64,000 nucleotides of DNA from CAZNXJ01 sp964577115 (GCA_964577115.1 CAZNXJ010000006.1:62001-126000), one strand, 5' to 3'; counted from the stretch's first letter, positions 46,145 to 55,831 are shown. The notes: generated by a model not told the origin, from the letters alone. Translations and numbers: made by a program.

Positions 46145-47428
46145 TTAAGCAGGGGCCGGAACCAGTGACTTCATTTCCGGCAGGTTACCCTGCTCGTCGA
46201 TCGGCAGGTCACGCGGCGGTTGCAGGATCTCCAGATCAGGCCGCTCACGCGCCTCATCGTAGTACGCCTCCGAGCACTCCACTTCGACGACGTCGAGCGT
46301 ATTGTGGATCCACATCAGGCGCGCCTGCGGGGCCGGCGTCAGGCCGATGATGGAAAACACCGCGTCCAGGATCTCGCGATCCGTTTCGTAATCGATCGGT
46401 AGCATGGCGCCCGTGGGATGATTGCCCGTCAGACAGTTGACGCGTGTCACGTGCACATTCATATCTCGCACAACGCGCGACTTGCAGAACTCGGCCAACC
46501 CGATGCCCGTCGCATTGCCGTACGTTTCCTCGGTCAGCCCGCGAACCACGATATGGCGGATTTTCGGCCACTCATGTTCGGCCGGGCGGTGGTCGAGGTA
46601 CTTCCGGCCGATCACGTTCGTGTCCATTCCGGTCCCGCTGATATTCTTGCCAATTTCATCCACTAGCAGAACGTCGGCCGTGCGGAACGGCAGGCGCGGC
46701 AGCCACTCGCGGGCAAGCTTCAGCAGCTCGGGTTCACGCGTTTGGAACTGATCCGGCGGCACGGCTTCGATCAGTGCCGTTTCGTCGTACGCGTTCTCGA
46801 CAATCGCTACCCCGGCCAGAATGCGACACTTCGAGAGCACCTCGCGAGCGACGCTGTGCAGGATCTGGCCAAACGTGTAATCCTGGATTGCGCGATGATA
46901 AACCAGGGCGCCGTTGTGCTTGCCGAGCCCGATGAGCATCATCTTCATCAGACCGCTCTCGATGTCGCCCACAAATCCGGTGTGCGGTTTGACGCGGCCG
47001 CACACGATCACGTGGTCAGCCCCGTACGCATGACGGTCGAAGTGGACCGGAAACCCTTCCGCCGCATGGCAGACAATTTCCGTCTCCATGCCCGCGCGAA
47101 TGGGACACCCGCAGAACTGCTCGGTGATCCCGTACGACTCGATAATCTTTCGCTGGCCTTCGGCGGTGCCCCCTCCGTGACTGCCCATTGCAGGCACGAT
47201 GAAGGGGAGTGCGCCGAGCTGCTGCATGTGTTGTACGATCGCGCGAATGATCAGATGAATGTTGCGGATTCCGCGGCTGCCGGCGGTGATGGCCACCGAT
47301 TGGCCGGGACGAACTTTGTTGCCGAGCTGGAGACGCTCGAGCTGCCGCTGGACTTCCGCCGCCACGTCGGTCACGACCGGACGCTCGAACGTTTGCCTCA
47401 CGCGAAAAATGCGGGGATAGCTTGGCAT
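46145..47428 (-). CDS. LarA/DUF2088-like protein
   Basis: 427 residues. The N-terminal half resembles the lactate racemase (LarA, DUF2088) fold: VAITAGSRGIRNIHLIIRAIVQH, PFIVPAMGSHGGGTAEGQ, and VIVCGRVKPHTGFVGDIESGLMKM. The conserved HTGFVGDIESGL region is typical of the larger DUF362/DUF2088 relatives, whose reaction is not settled. It is cytosolic. It may bind a nickel-pincer cofactor as LarA does, but the larB/larC/larE maturation genes are not in this window. No strong ribosome-binding site precedes the ATG at 47428. Confidence 0.75.
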   Translation of the reverse strand: MPSYPRIFRVRQTFERPVVTDVAAEVQRQLERLQLGNKVRPGQSVAITAGSRGIRNIHLIIRAIVQHMQQLGALPFIVPAMGSHGGGTAEGQRKIIESYGITEQFCGCPIRAGMETEIVCHAAEGFPVHFDRHAYGADHVIVCGRVKPHTGFVGDIESGLMKMMLIGLGKHNGALVYHRAIQDYTFGQILHSVAREVLSKCRILAGVAIVENAYDETALIEAVPPDQFQTREPELLKLAREWLPRLPFRTADVLLVDEIGKNISGTGMDTNVIGRKYLDHRPAEHEWPKIRHIVVRGLTEETYGNATGIGLAEFCKSRVVRDMNVHVTRVNCLTGNHPTGAMLPIDYETDREILDAVFSIIGLTPAPQARLMWIHNTLDVVEVECSEAYYDEARERPDLEILQPPRDLPIDEQGNLPEMKSLVPAPA

Positions 47429-47683
47429 GGAGGGGAAATTCCGCGAGACGAGAAGAGCTCAATGGCAACTATTATGGCCCGCGCGCCGGGCCGGGACAAC
47501 CGCCGCGCCGAGCGAGCCGGCCCATGAGAAACGGCTTGCAAAGCGAACGATAGGCGATGCGTCAACGTACGTGGTTACCCGGCACGTCCGAGCTCCGGCG
47601 GGGGCGTCTGCGAAGCCCGGCCCCGTGACGAACGTTACGACCAGCACGCGTAAGAACACGTGGGGGGAGGGGTGCCGAGCCGA

Positions 47684-49165
47684 TCAGTGGCCGGTCCAGT
47701 TCGTCTCGGGCTCGAACGGGAACATCGGCCGGCGGCGGTGGCGGAATTCCAGCCGCTCGAGGTTGGCGCTCGTTGAACCTGGCGTGTCGACGCGCAGGAA
47801 ATGCTGGCACACTTCACGGTAGGCGGCGATGGGCGCATTGACGCCCTTGGCGGCGAGCGCCTGGTAGGCGGTTGGATCGATTCCGCAGCTCGTTAGTTGC
47901 CGCAGGCTGAACGGCGGCATCCGCAGGGAAGTGATCAGCACCGTTAGCCCGCGCGGAGAACGGACGACAGCCGAGAGGCCTTGATCACAGCTTCGCAGGC
48001 CCCCGTGACGCGGTTCGGTTTCCTCGAACTTGCCGTCGTAGAGACCTTCGACCTTGAAGGCGCCGCGCAGCGGCGGACCGTGCAGGGCGTCGGTTTTCCC
48101 GCCAATCTCCAGCTCGACCTGCCGGCCGATTCCGGCCCGCCGCGCCACGTTCGCCGCGGCAGGATCGTACAGCACGGCTACCGAACGCATGCCGCGCTCG
48201 TCGAGCGCTCGGGCGAGCCACGTACCGTCGGCGGGCGAACCGCCGCCCACATTGTCACCCATGTCCAACAGGCACACGGGGCCGGGAAGCTCCGCAGCGC
48301 GCGTCAGCGCTTCCTCGATGTCCACCAGCTTCCCGACGAATGCATCCCGGTGGGACCAGAGCAATTCGCCAAGCCGCGTGGCCTGCTCCTGAGCCAGCTC
48401 GCGGCTGCCATCGGCCACCACCACCGCGCCGGCTCCCATCTCCGAGACGTCCGCGTAGGGAAAGCCGAGCAGGATGCTGGCGGACAAGACGCCGGGTGTG
48501 GTGCGGACGCGCTCGAGCTCGTCTTCGATCGGGGCCCAGTGCGGTTCGCTCGTACATTGACGCTCGATGTTGATCGCCAGTGGCGGCAAAGAAGCTGCGA
48601 GCACAGGGCGAACTTCACCGCGCGCGGCGCGCCTGATCAGCCGCGCGGCTTCGACGCCGCGGTCGCGCTGGTCGAGATGGGGGTTCGTGCGATAAGCAAT
48701 CAGCGCGTCGCACGCGGCGACCATCTGCGGCGAAACGTTCGCGTGGGGATCCGCGGTGGCGACCAGCGGCCGCTCCGGGCCAAGCCGCTCGCGCAACAGA
48801 CTCAGCAGTCGTCCGTCGGCGTCTGCATAGGCCTCGCTTACGGCGGCCCCGTGCACGGCCATGAGCATCCCGTCCACCGAACCGGCGGCCTCGAGGCGTT
48901 CGATCAACTGTCCTGCGAGATGCTCGAAGGCCTCCGCTGTAATCGGCCCGTAAGGAACGGCGCGCGCGGCGAGCAGGGGGACAATCTCGACTTGCTGTTC
49001 TTCGAGCCCCGCAAGAAAGCCGCCCAGCTCGTGATGCATGCCGCGCAGCGGCTCGAGCATTGCCGGCCCCTCAACGAACAAGTCGTTCCGGAAATCGGCG
49101 AGCGTCGTTGGTCGACTGATGAACGTGTTCGACTCGTGCAGGATGCCGGCGACAGCGATGCGCAT
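47684..49165 (-). CDS. M81-family metallopeptidase (MlrC-like)
   Basis: About 493 residues from the ATG at 49165; the upstream frame is not supported. MlrC of sphingomonads opens the linear microcystin and is the family's named member; most relatives have unknown substrates. Diagnostic sequences are IAVAGILHESNTF at the start, GGFLAGLE, DGMLMAVHGAAVSEAY, VATADPHANVSPQMV (zinc ligands), YRTNPHLDQRDRG and LDMGDNVGGGSPADGTWLARAL. The metal-site residues look intact. It is cytosolic, with no signal peptide. Its neighbour upstream is a methanethiol-oxidase homologue 95 bp away on the same strand. Confidence 0.88.
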   Translation of the reverse strand: MRIAVAGILHESNTFISRPTTLADFRNDLFVEGPAMLEPLRGMHHELGGFLAGLEEQQVEIVPLLAARAVPYGPITAEAFEHLAGQLIERLEAAGSVDGMLMAVHGAAVSEAYADADGRLLSLLRERLGPERPLVATADPHANVSPQMVAACDALIAYRTNPHLDQRDRGVEAARLIRRAARGEVRPVLAASLPPLAINIERQCTSEPHWAPIEDELERVRTTPGVLSASILLGFPYADVSEMGAGAVVVADGSRELAQEQATRLGELLWSHRDAFVGKLVDIEEALTRAAELPGPVCLLDMGDNVGGGSPADGTWLARALDERGMRSVAVLYDPAAANVARRAGIGRQVELEIGGKTDALHGPPLRGAFKVEGLYDGKFEETEPRHGGLRSCDQGLSAVVRSPRGLTVLITSLRMPPFSLRQLTSCGIDPTAYQALAAKGVNAPIAAYREVCQHFLRVDTPGSTSANLERLEFRHRRRPMFPFEPETNWTGH

Positions 49166-49259
49166 GATCCGTGGGGGGTAAATAGAAGGAGAGCCCCGAA
49201 GGACTCGAGGCGAGAACACTGCGAAGCCCGAGATCGTTCACCCGGCTCGGCAGGCGAAT

Positions 49260-50711
49260 TCAAACCCAAATGTCCGACGTCGAATCGCCGCCGGGGAAGC
49301 GAATCTCGTGAGCCCGTGCCGGCCCGTACGGTTCGTTCTTGAAGTCGACGAAGAACCGTTCGTTGATGCGCATGCCACCCCGCTCGGTATCGCAGTCGAT
49401 CATGACCAGGTGCGAACCTTCCTTGGCGATGTCCGGATAGAACTGATTGTCCCACACACTGTACAGCGAGTTGGTGACATACAGGCGCTTGCCGTCGAGG
49501 CTGATCTGGAGCATCTGCGGCCCGCCGCGTACCGGGCGCTGTGTGTCGGGGGCGTGCTTGAGTACTCCGCCCAGCCAGACTTGCCCCGCAAGCCGTGGGT
49601 TGCGCGGATCACTGACGTCGTACTGGCGCAGATCGCCGTGCAACCAGTTGGAGAAGTACAGCCAGCGATCATCCATCGACAGGATGATGTCCGTAATCAA
49701 TCCGGGGACCGGGAACGGCCAACCCTCCGCTTCGACCGGATCGACCTGGATAACCTTTTCGGCCTGCCACTTTTCGCCGTCTTTCCACCAGTGCCAGACG
49801 GAGCTGCTCAGCGCGGTACCAACGAAACCGTGCGGGCTGTCCGGGTTGTGGTGGAAGCGAACTTCGAGCGGAACGAGCCCTTGCTCGCCCAGATCGATCG
49901 ACTGCTGGAGCTCGCGCGTCGACCAATTCCAGAAGTTCAGTTTGTGGCCGTAGTGGCCCGCGGCAACGTCTTTCGGGTTGAAGCCGCGGCGGACCGTGTT
50001 CGGCGCTGCCCACTCGCTGCTGATCATTACGTTGTGCCGCGGCTGATACCAGAAGTCGTAATTGAACGACATGCCCTCGGTACTTTTTTCCCAGCGGCCC
50101 ACGATCTCGAACTCGGAGCTCAGCAGCAGGAAACCGCCGGGGGCATTGCCGTCGCCATCCCCGAGCATCGAGAGCATGATGTTGCCGTCGGGCAGGCAGT
50201 GCACGGTGTGCGGGCCGCTGAGATTCGTTTTCTCGCGGACCTCTTTCCCGGAAATCACCTTGTGCAGGACCGGCTTCTGCGGATCCTTGGCGTCAAGAAT
50301 ATGGATGTTTCCCGACGCCAGACCGGGCACGATGAGGAACCGCCGCATCCGGTCCGCCTGGCCGTGACAGCTGCTGCACGCGTTCCAGCCGAAATGATGC
50401 AGCTCGTCGTTCAGATGGGGCATCTCGACGCGATGAATTACCTGGCTGTAGCGCTTGGACTGCGGATCGACATCGATAACGGCCAGGTAATCAGGCTTGT
50501 TGACGGATGTGCCCGAGTAGATAGCGGGTACGTAGGCGAGCGTTTCGCGGGGGGCCTTCATGGCCTCGGCGGGCGAGGCGTAGGTGGGGCCGCACGCGGC
50601 GTGGTCCGCTCCATGATCATGACCTGGTAGCTCGGCGTGGATTTTGCTCCCTAATGCGGCCGATACGAGGAGGCCGGACGAGGTCGATTTCAGGAAGTCG
50701 CGTCGGTCCAT
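49260..50711 (-). CDS. Tat-exported selenium-binding protein 1 / methanethiol oxidase homologue
   Basis: 483 residues. A Tat signal (MDRRDFLKSTSSGLL) precedes a beta-propeller that matches SELENBP1 along its whole length: ELHHFGWNACSSCHG, GPHTVHCLPDGNIMLS, YDFWYQPRHNVMISSEWAAPN, DRWLYFSNWLHGDLRQYD, GKRLYVTNSLYSVWDNQFYPD, and the terminal FPGGDSTSDIWV. SELENBP1/MtoX enzymes are copper-dependent and oxidise methanethiol to formaldehyde, H2S and H2O2. In this homologue the family CSSC reads CSSCH (112-116), a formal heme-c motif, which may be accidental. Export by Tat suits a folded metalloenzyme. It is divergent from the DUF1549/DUF1553 gene at 51061. Confidence 0.9.
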   Translation of the reverse strand: MDRRDFLKSTSSGLLVSAALGSKIHAELPGHDHGADHAACGPTYASPAEAMKAPRETLAYVPAIYSGTSVNKPDYLAVIDVDPQSKRYSQVIHRVEMPHLNDELHHFGWNACSSCHGQADRMRRFLIVPGLASGNIHILDAKDPQKPVLHKVISGKEVREKTNLSGPHTVHCLPDGNIMLSMLGDGDGNAPGGFLLLSSEFEIVGRWEKSTEGMSFNYDFWYQPRHNVMISSEWAAPNTVRRGFNPKDVAAGHYGHKLNFWNWSTRELQQSIDLGEQGLVPLEVRFHHNPDSPHGFVGTALSSSVWHWWKDGEKWQAEKVIQVDPVEAEGWPFPVPGLITDIILSMDDRWLYFSNWLHGDLRQYDVSDPRNPRLAGQVWLGGVLKHAPDTQRPVRGGPQMLQISLDGKRLYVTNSLYSVWDNQFYPDIAKEGSHLVMIDCDTERGGMRINERFFVDFKNEPYGPARAHEIRFPGGDSTSDIWV

Positions 50712-51060
50712 GGTCGTCGTCTTTGTAGCAGATACCTACTTGAGGAGATCGAGGCCGAGCTAGCGGGGGTGCGCCGCTTCACGCTCAGGGGGTTCAGTTT
50801 ACACTTTCCTGGGACGGCCAGCCACGGATCGGTAAGCTAAGGCAACTGACAAAACTTTGTCGTTGGGATAGAGTGCGTGATCGCCGGGCCGTCTGCCGAA
50901 CGCGAGAAGCCAGGCAAAGCTCTGGTTTCGCGTCGCCGAACTTGGCATACTAGAGTGACACGCGGCCCTGTAAACGGCGCCGCGCCCGCCATACCATCCC
51001 GCCTAGTGCCGCTTAGGCACCTATTGAACGACGATTTACTGCTCTCCAGGAGATCGATTT
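50712..51060. promoter_or_regulatory. Divergent intergenic region with a short palindrome
   Basis: 349 bases between the divergent methanethiol-oxidase homologue and the DUF1549/DUF1553 gene. GACAAA-AC-TTTGTC (50848-50861) is a small inverted repeat that could be an operator. No clear promoter is seen; GCATACT near 50948 is a weak -10 candidate for the plus strand. The AGGAGAT at 51049 is the ribosome-binding site of the downstream gene. Confidence 0.35.
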
Positions 51061-53535
51061 ATGCGGCCGATTTGGATCTGCGGCCTGACGATTGCGCTGG
51101 CGTTCCCGGCCACCATGGCGCGGGCCCAGATGGATGAAGCTGCAGATGCGCTGACTTCTTCGATGCCCGTATTTGCATCGCGTGAAGAAGGCGAGCAGTT
51201 TTTTGAAAACAAAATCCGGCCGTTGCTCGCCCAGCGCTGCTACGACTGCCACGGCGAGGACGTGCAGGAATCGCTGCTGCGGCTCGATACCTGGGAAGGT
51301 ATGCAGAACGGTGGAAGCGCCGGCCAACTGCTCATTCCGGGCAAGCCGGAACAGAGCCTGATCATGTCGGCTGTGCGGTACCGCGATGAATCGCTCCAGA
51401 TGCCGCCGGACGAGAAGCTGAGCGACGCGGAGATCGCGGACCTCGAGCGCTGGATCGCCGGCGGTGCGCCGCACCCGGACGCGAACGGCGAGCTTGCGCC
51501 GCGGCGCCGGGAGCGCGCTCAGAGTGACTTCTGGGCGTTTCAGCCGCCGGTCGAACAGCCGTTGCCGGACGTTCAGGACAAGAGCTGGCCGACCTCGCCC
51601 ATTGACTACTTCGTGCTTGCCCGGCTCGAACAAGAGGGGCTCCGTCCCGCGCCGCCGGCCGATCGCCGGACGCTGCTGCGCCGAGCGACGTTTGACCTGA
51701 CGGGGCTGCCGCCGACGCCGGAAGAAATCGACGCGTTCCTGGCGGACGAATCGCCCGACGCATTCCAACGCGTTATTGATCGCTTGTTGGCGTCGCCGCG
51801 CTACGGCGAGCGGTGGGGGCGTCATTGGCTGGACGTGGCGCGCTACGCCGATTCAAACGGTTTGGACGAGAACGTTGCCCACGGTAACGCGTGGCACTAC
51901 CGCGACTGGGTCATTGCGGCTCTGAATGCCGATAAGCCGTACGACGAGTTCATCACCGAGCAGCTCGCGGGGGACCTGCTGCCCAGCCCCGATCGCGAGA
52001 CGCGCTACCAGCGCCTGATCGCGACCGGCTATTTGTCGCTCGGCCCGAAGGTGCTGGCGGAACCCGACGAGCGCAAGATGGAGATGGACATCATCGACGA
52101 GCAGATCGATACGGTGGGTCGCTCGTTGATGGGCCTGACGCTCGGCTGCGCCCGCTGCCACGATCACAAGTTTGATCCGATTGCGACGCGCGACTACTAC
52201 GCGCTGGCCGGGATCTTCAAGAGCACGCGCACGATGGAGCATTTCCGGAAGGTCGCGCGCTGGTGGGAGAACGAGATCCCGACGCCGGAACAGATGGCGG
52301 CGCTCGAGTCGCACCAGCAGCAGGTGCAGGAGAAGAAATCGGAAATCGAAAACATGGTTGCTCAGGCGAACGAGCAGCTACAGGCATCGCTCGGCGCCGG
52401 CGCCGCCATGCCGGAGAATCCGGAAGAGCACTATCCCGAGGAAGTCAAAAACAAACTCAAGGAAGCGCGCGACGCGCTGGCGAAGCTCGAAAAAGAGCGG
52501 CCGGAAGTCCGCTCGGCCATGGGCGTCGTCGATGGCGAGATCAGTGACGTCGCCGTCCACCTGCGCGGCAGCCATTTGAGCCTGGGTGAAGTCGTCGAGC
52601 GTGGTTTCCCGGAAGTCCTGGTACGCAGCGAAGCGCCGTCTATCGCGTCGGACCGGAGTGGCCGCTTGGAGCTGGCGCAGTGGCTGACGTCGGACGACCA
52701 TCCGCTCACTTCGCGCGTCATGGTGAACCGGATCTGGCGCTGGCATTTTGGCCGAGGCCTGGTGGCCTCGCCGGATAACTTCGGCCAGCTGGGCGACCGC
52801 CCGTCGCACCCCGAGCTGCTCGATTGGCTCGCACGGCGCTTCATCGCGGATGGCTGGTCGATGAAGCAGATGCACCGCCTGATCATGCTTTCGAGCACGT
52901 ATCAGATGAGCAGCACGCTCGACGCCGAGGCAATTCAGAAGGATCCGGATAATCATTTGCTCTGGCGCGCACCGCTGCGGCGGCTCGAAGCCGAAGCAAT
53001 TCGCGACGCGCTGCTGCATGTCGGCGGCCAGATCGATTATTCGATGGGCGGTACGCTGCTGCACGTGAAGAACCGCGACTACTTCTTCGACCATACGTCG
53101 AAGGATGCTACGAACTATGGAAGCCCGCGCCGGTCGGTCTATCTGCCGGTGGTGCGGAACAATATGTACGACGCTTTCACGCTGTTCGACTACAGCGACG
53201 CTTCAGTAATGAACGGCGACCGGCCTTCGACCGTCGTTCCCACTCAGGCGCTGTTCATGATGAACAGCGAGCTGGTCGAAAAGTCCGCCGGACAATTGGC
53301 CGAATCGCTCGTCGCGCGCGACTTAACGGATGAACAGCGCATTGCCGAGCTTTATGAACGGGCCTTCGGACGCCTGCCGACTGCCGACGAGACGGCGGAT
53401 CTCCTGGCGGGGCTTGCGCAGCTGACCGCGATGAACGCGGGTGAGGAAGGGGGCGCAGAGACCGCTGTGAAGGAGGCCTGGCATACACTCTGCCATGCGG
53501 TCTTGGCCTCCAATGAATTCATCTATTTGCGATAA
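51061..53535 (+). CDS. PSCyt1/DUF1549/DUF1553 planctomycete cytochrome-like protein
   Basis: 824 residues, with a signal peptide (IWICGLTIALAFPATMARA) and AGGAGAT before the ATG. The N-terminal cytochrome-type domain has CYDCH at 60-64 and a typical KIRPLLAQRCYDCHGEDVQES setting. DUF1549 (about 165-400) carries a second motif, CARCHDH near residue 363. A short coiled coil (about 412-480) leads into DUF1553 (about 540-815; LASPDNFGQLGDRPSHPELLDWLA). Both CxxCH sites predict covalent heme c in the periplasm. DUF1501 follows 100 bp downstream, as in many planctomycete pairs. The biochemical role of the family is unknown; polysaccharide or sulfated-substrate metabolism is often proposed. Confidence 0.92.
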   Translation: MRPIWICGLTIALAFPATMARAQMDEAADALTSSMPVFASREEGEQFFENKIRPLLAQRCYDCHGEDVQESLLRLDTWEGMQNGGSAGQLLIPGKPEQSLIMSAVRYRDESLQMPPDEKLSDAEIADLERWIAGGAPHPDANGELAPRRRERAQSDFWAFQPPVEQPLPDVQDKSWPTSPIDYFVLARLEQEGLRPAPPADRRTLLRRATFDLTGLPPTPEEIDAFLADESPDAFQRVIDRLLASPRYGERWGRHWLDVARYADSNGLDENVAHGNAWHYRDWVIAALNADKPYDEFITEQLAGDLLPSPDRETRYQRLIATGYLSLGPKVLAEPDERKMEMDIIDEQIDTVGRSLMGLTLGCARCHDHKFDPIATRDYYALAGIFKSTRTMEHFRKVARWWENEIPTPEQMAALESHQQQVQEKKSEIENMVAQANEQLQASLGAGAAMPENPEEHYPEEVKNKLKEARDALAKLEKERPEVRSAMGVVDGEISDVAVHLRGSHLSLGEVVERGFPEVLVRSEAPSIASDRSGRLELAQWLTSDDHPLTSRVMVNRIWRWHFGRGLVASPDNFGQLGDRPSHPELLDWLARRFIADGWSMKQMHRLIMLSSTYQMSSTLDAEAIQKDPDNHLLWRAPLRRLEAEAIRDALLHVGGQIDYSMGGTLLHVKNRDYFFDHTSKDATNYGSPRRSVYLPVVRNNMYDAFTLFDYSDASVMNGDRPSTVVPTQALFMMNSELVEKSAGQLAESLVARDLTDEQRIAELYERAFGRLPTADETADLLAGLAQLTAMNAGEEGGAETAVKEAWHTLCHAVLASNEFIYLR

Positions 53536-53564
53536 CTCGGTACGGTAGGCCTAGGAACACGAGC

Positions 53565-53605
53565 CCTCACCTTGCGCGTCGCGGCCTCGCGGCGGGCGGG
53601 TGAGG
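53565..53605. repeat. Inverted repeat between DUF1549/1553 and DUF1501 genes
   Basis: CCTCACC (53565-53571) can pair with GGTGAGG (53599-53605), in the intergenic region of the operon just before the DUF1501 ribosome-binding site. A modest hairpin that might tune expression of the second gene. Confidence 0.3.
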
Positions 53606-53635
53606 ATGCCGATAAGCGAACAAAAGAGGTGCACC

Positions 53636-55054
53636 ATGAACGTCAATTGGGAATCGCTGTCGCGCCGAGCCATGTTGAAGCGCAGCGCGGTGGGATTTGG
53701 CTATCTGGCGCTGGCTTCGATGCTGGCCGATGAAGCCGTCGGATCGGCTGCTCACGAGAACCCGCTCGCTCCCAAAACACCGCACTTGCCGCAGCGCGCG
53801 AAGCGCGTCATTTTCCTGTTCATGAAGGGTGGCCCGTCGCACGTGGACACGTTCGACTACAAGCCGGCGTTGCAACGCGACGACGGCAAGCCGCTGCCCT
53901 TTGAAAAGCCGCGCGTGCAGTTCGCCCCGACCAACAACCTGATGAAGTCGCCGTGGAAATTCGCTCAGTACGGCGAATGCGGTCAGTGGGTCAGCGAGCT
54001 GTTTCCGAATGTTGCCCGCCATGTCGATGACATCTGCATGCTGCACTCGGTGCACGGCACGAACGCCGCGCACGGTGGAGCGCTGCTCAAGCTGCATACG
54101 GGGAGCGACAACTTTGTGCGGCCGAGCATGGGATCGTGGATCACGTACGGACTGGGCACGGAGAATCTTGATTTGCCCGGCTTCGTGACGATCTGCCCGA
54201 CGCTCGCGCATGGTGGTATCAAGAACTGGAGCTCGGCGTTTCTCCCTGCGCACTACCAGGGCACGCCGCTGGGAGTCGCCAGCCAGCCGTCCAGTAAAGC
54301 GACGGTGAAGTTCGCCTCCAGCGGGCGGCTCGGCCGCGAAGAACAGCGCGCGCAGCTGGATCTCCTCGCACGCATCAACCGTCACCACATGGAAGCGGCG
54401 GGTGAGTTCGATGAGCTCGAGTCGCGTATCAACTCGTTCGAGCTCGCGTTCCGCATGCAAGGCGAAATTCCTCGTGTGCTCGACCTGAGCGACGAGACCG
54501 AACACACGCTGCGCCTCTACGGGATGGATGAACCGGTGACCGAGGACTTCGGCCGCCAGTGCCTGCTCGCACGACGCTTCGCCGAACGGGGCGTCCGGTT
54601 CATCCAGGTCACCCACAGCGACACCAACGTGCAGTGGGACCAGCATAGCGATCTGAAGGAAGGACATTCGAAGAACGCGCTGGAAGTCGATAAGCCCATC
54701 GCGGGGCTGCTGGAAGACCTCAAGCAGCGCGGTCTGCTGCGTGACACACTGGTGATCTGGGGCGGCGAGTTCGGTCGCACGCCGACCGCGCAGGGGAGCA
54801 ACGGGCGCGATCACAATCCGGAAGGCTTCACGATGTGGATGGCCGGCGGCGGCGTGAAGGGCGGCTTCCGCTACGGAGCGACCGACGAATACGGCTACTA
54901 CGCCGTGGAAAACAAGATGCACGTGCATGACCTGCACGCGACGATCCTGTACCTGCTGGGGCTCGACCACGAGCGTTTGACGTACCGCTATGCGGGGCGC
55001 GACTTCCGCCTGACCGATGTCGCGGGCCGCGTGGCCCACGACATCGTTGCGTAG
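53636..55054 (+). CDS. DUF1501 protein, Tat-exported
   Basis: About 472 residues from the ATG at 53636, which has AGAGGTG upstream; a GTG at 53600 is less likely. A twin-arginine leader (SRRAMLKRSAVGFGYLAL) precedes a sulfatase/alkaline-phosphatase-like fold: VIFLFMKGGPSHVDTFDYK at the start, then MLHSVHGTNAAHGGALLKLHTG, and WGGEFGRTPTAQGSNGRDHN near residue 390. The metal-site His/Asp residues are conserved as in DUF1501 generally. It is exported as the partner of the DUF1549/DUF1553 protein upstream. Substrate unknown. A strong palindrome at 55092-55119 ends the operon. Confidence 0.93.
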   Translation: MNVNWESLSRRAMLKRSAVGFGYLALASMLADEAVGSAAHENPLAPKTPHLPQRAKRVIFLFMKGGPSHVDTFDYKPALQRDDGKPLPFEKPRVQFAPTNNLMKSPWKFAQYGECGQWVSELFPNVARHVDDICMLHSVHGTNAAHGGALLKLHTGSDNFVRPSMGSWITYGLGTENLDLPGFVTICPTLAHGGIKNWSSAFLPAHYQGTPLGVASQPSSKATVKFASSGRLGREEQRAQLDLLARINRHHMEAAGEFDELESRINSFELAFRMQGEIPRVLDLSDETEHTLRLYGMDEPVTEDFGRQCLLARRFAERGVRFIQVTHSDTNVQWDQHSDLKEGHSKNALEVDKPIAGLLEDLKQRGLLRDTLVIWGGEFGRTPTAQGSNGRDHNPEGFTMWMAGGGVKGGFRYGATDEYGYYAVENKMHVHDLHATILYLLGLDHERLTYRYAGRDFRLTDVAGRVAHDIVA

Positions 55055-55091
55055 TCCGCTGGTCTCAGCGACGCGCTGCTTGATCGAACAT

Positions 55092-55119
55092 CGCCCGGGT
55101 GATGCGCATCACCCGGGCG
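55092..55119 (+). terminator. Intrinsic terminator of the DUF1549-DUF1501 operon
   Basis: A perfect 28-bp palindrome (half-site CGCCCGGGTGATGC) begins 38 bp after the stop codon and is followed by a TTTCT-containing tract. It also lies upstream of the RraA-like gene, so it separates the two transcripts. Confidence 0.7.
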
Positions 55120-55150
55120 TTTCTCGTGTCTTTGCCACAAAGGAAGCTGC

Positions 55151-55819
55151 ATGTCCGTGTCCACTCCGCCCGAAATCACGCTCGATATGATTCGCGAGCA
55201 TCTTTATGTCGCGGTGATCGCGGATGTGCTCGATTCGCTCGGCCATCGCCACCAGGCCTGCGCGGGCGGAATCCGTGCGCAGACGGTCGAGGGAATACTC
55301 GCCGGACGGTGTAAGACGACGCTGTGGGTCGATATGTACCACGTCGATGAAAAGCCGTACGACCTCGAACTGCGGGCGATCGACGAACTCGAAGCCGACC
55401 AGGTGCTGATTGCCGCGGCGGGTGGATCGATGCGTTCGGGGATTTGGGGCGAGCTGCTCTCGACAGCCGCGCGGAACCGAGGATGCGTCGGCGCAATCGT
55501 CGATGGCGCGGTCCGCGACGTGACCGCGATGAAGCGTATGGGATTTCCCGTTTATGCGCGCGGACGCTGCCCGTATGACAGCCGGGATCGCCAGCGTGTC
55601 GTCGATGTCGACATTCCTGTGGAAATTGAAGGAGTCCGGTTCGCGCCGGGGGACATCGTGGTCGCCGACGCGGATGGCATCGTCGTCGTACCGCAGGCCG
55701 TTGAGCGCGAAGCGCTGCGGCGGGCGTGGGAAAAGGTGCACGCCGAGAACGAAGTCCGCGACGCGATTCGCGGCGGCATGCTCGCCCGCGAAGCCTTCGA
55801 TCGCTACGGCGTTCTTTGA
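55151..55819 (+). CDS. RraA-family protein (HMG/CHA aldolase or regulator of RNase E type)
   Basis: 222 residues; AAAGGAAG precedes the ATG at 55151. The fold is shown by VAVIADVLDSLGHRHQAC, GGSMRSGIWGELLSTAARNRG, GAIVDGAVRDVTAMKRMGFPVYARG and PGDIVVADADGIVVVPQ, the phosphate/metal-binding motifs of the family. Members include hydroxymethylglutarate/carboxy-hydroxyacid aldolases and the RNase E inhibitor RraA; the conserved GxxxD(G)xxRD motif is present, so aldolase chemistry is plausible, but the substrate cannot be set. It stands alone, downstream of the terminator of the preceding operon and convergent with the pseudokinase gene. Confidence 0.87.
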   Translation: MSVSTPPEITLDMIREHLYVAVIADVLDSLGHRHQACAGGIRAQTVEGILAGRCKTTLWVDMYHVDEKPYDLELRAIDELEADQVLIAAAGGSMRSGIWGELLSTAARNRGCVGAIVDGAVRDVTAMKRMGFPVYARGRCPYDSRDRQRVVDVDIPVEIEGVRFAPGDIVVADADGIVVVPQAVEREALRRAWEKVHAENEVRDAIRGGMLAREAFDRYGVL

Positions 55820-55831
55820 TTCGCGTCCCGC

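Noticed and set aside
47981..49342. 453-codon open frame on the plus strand
   Set aside because: Antisense to the MlrC-like gene, whose conserved motifs decide the strand.
49308..50630. 440-codon open frame on the plus strand
   Set aside because: Antisense to the SELENBP1 homologue, which is conserved along its full length.
51061..53535. Coiled coil at residues 412-480 as a second insertion like that at 57882
   Set aside because: It lies between DUF1549 and DUF1553 rather than inside a domain and is short; such linkers are usual in the family.
53567..55039. 490-codon open frame on the minus strand
   Set aside because: Exactly antisense to the DUF1501 gene. The product is Arg/His/Val-rich with no motif, as expected for the opposite strand of a GC-rich gene.
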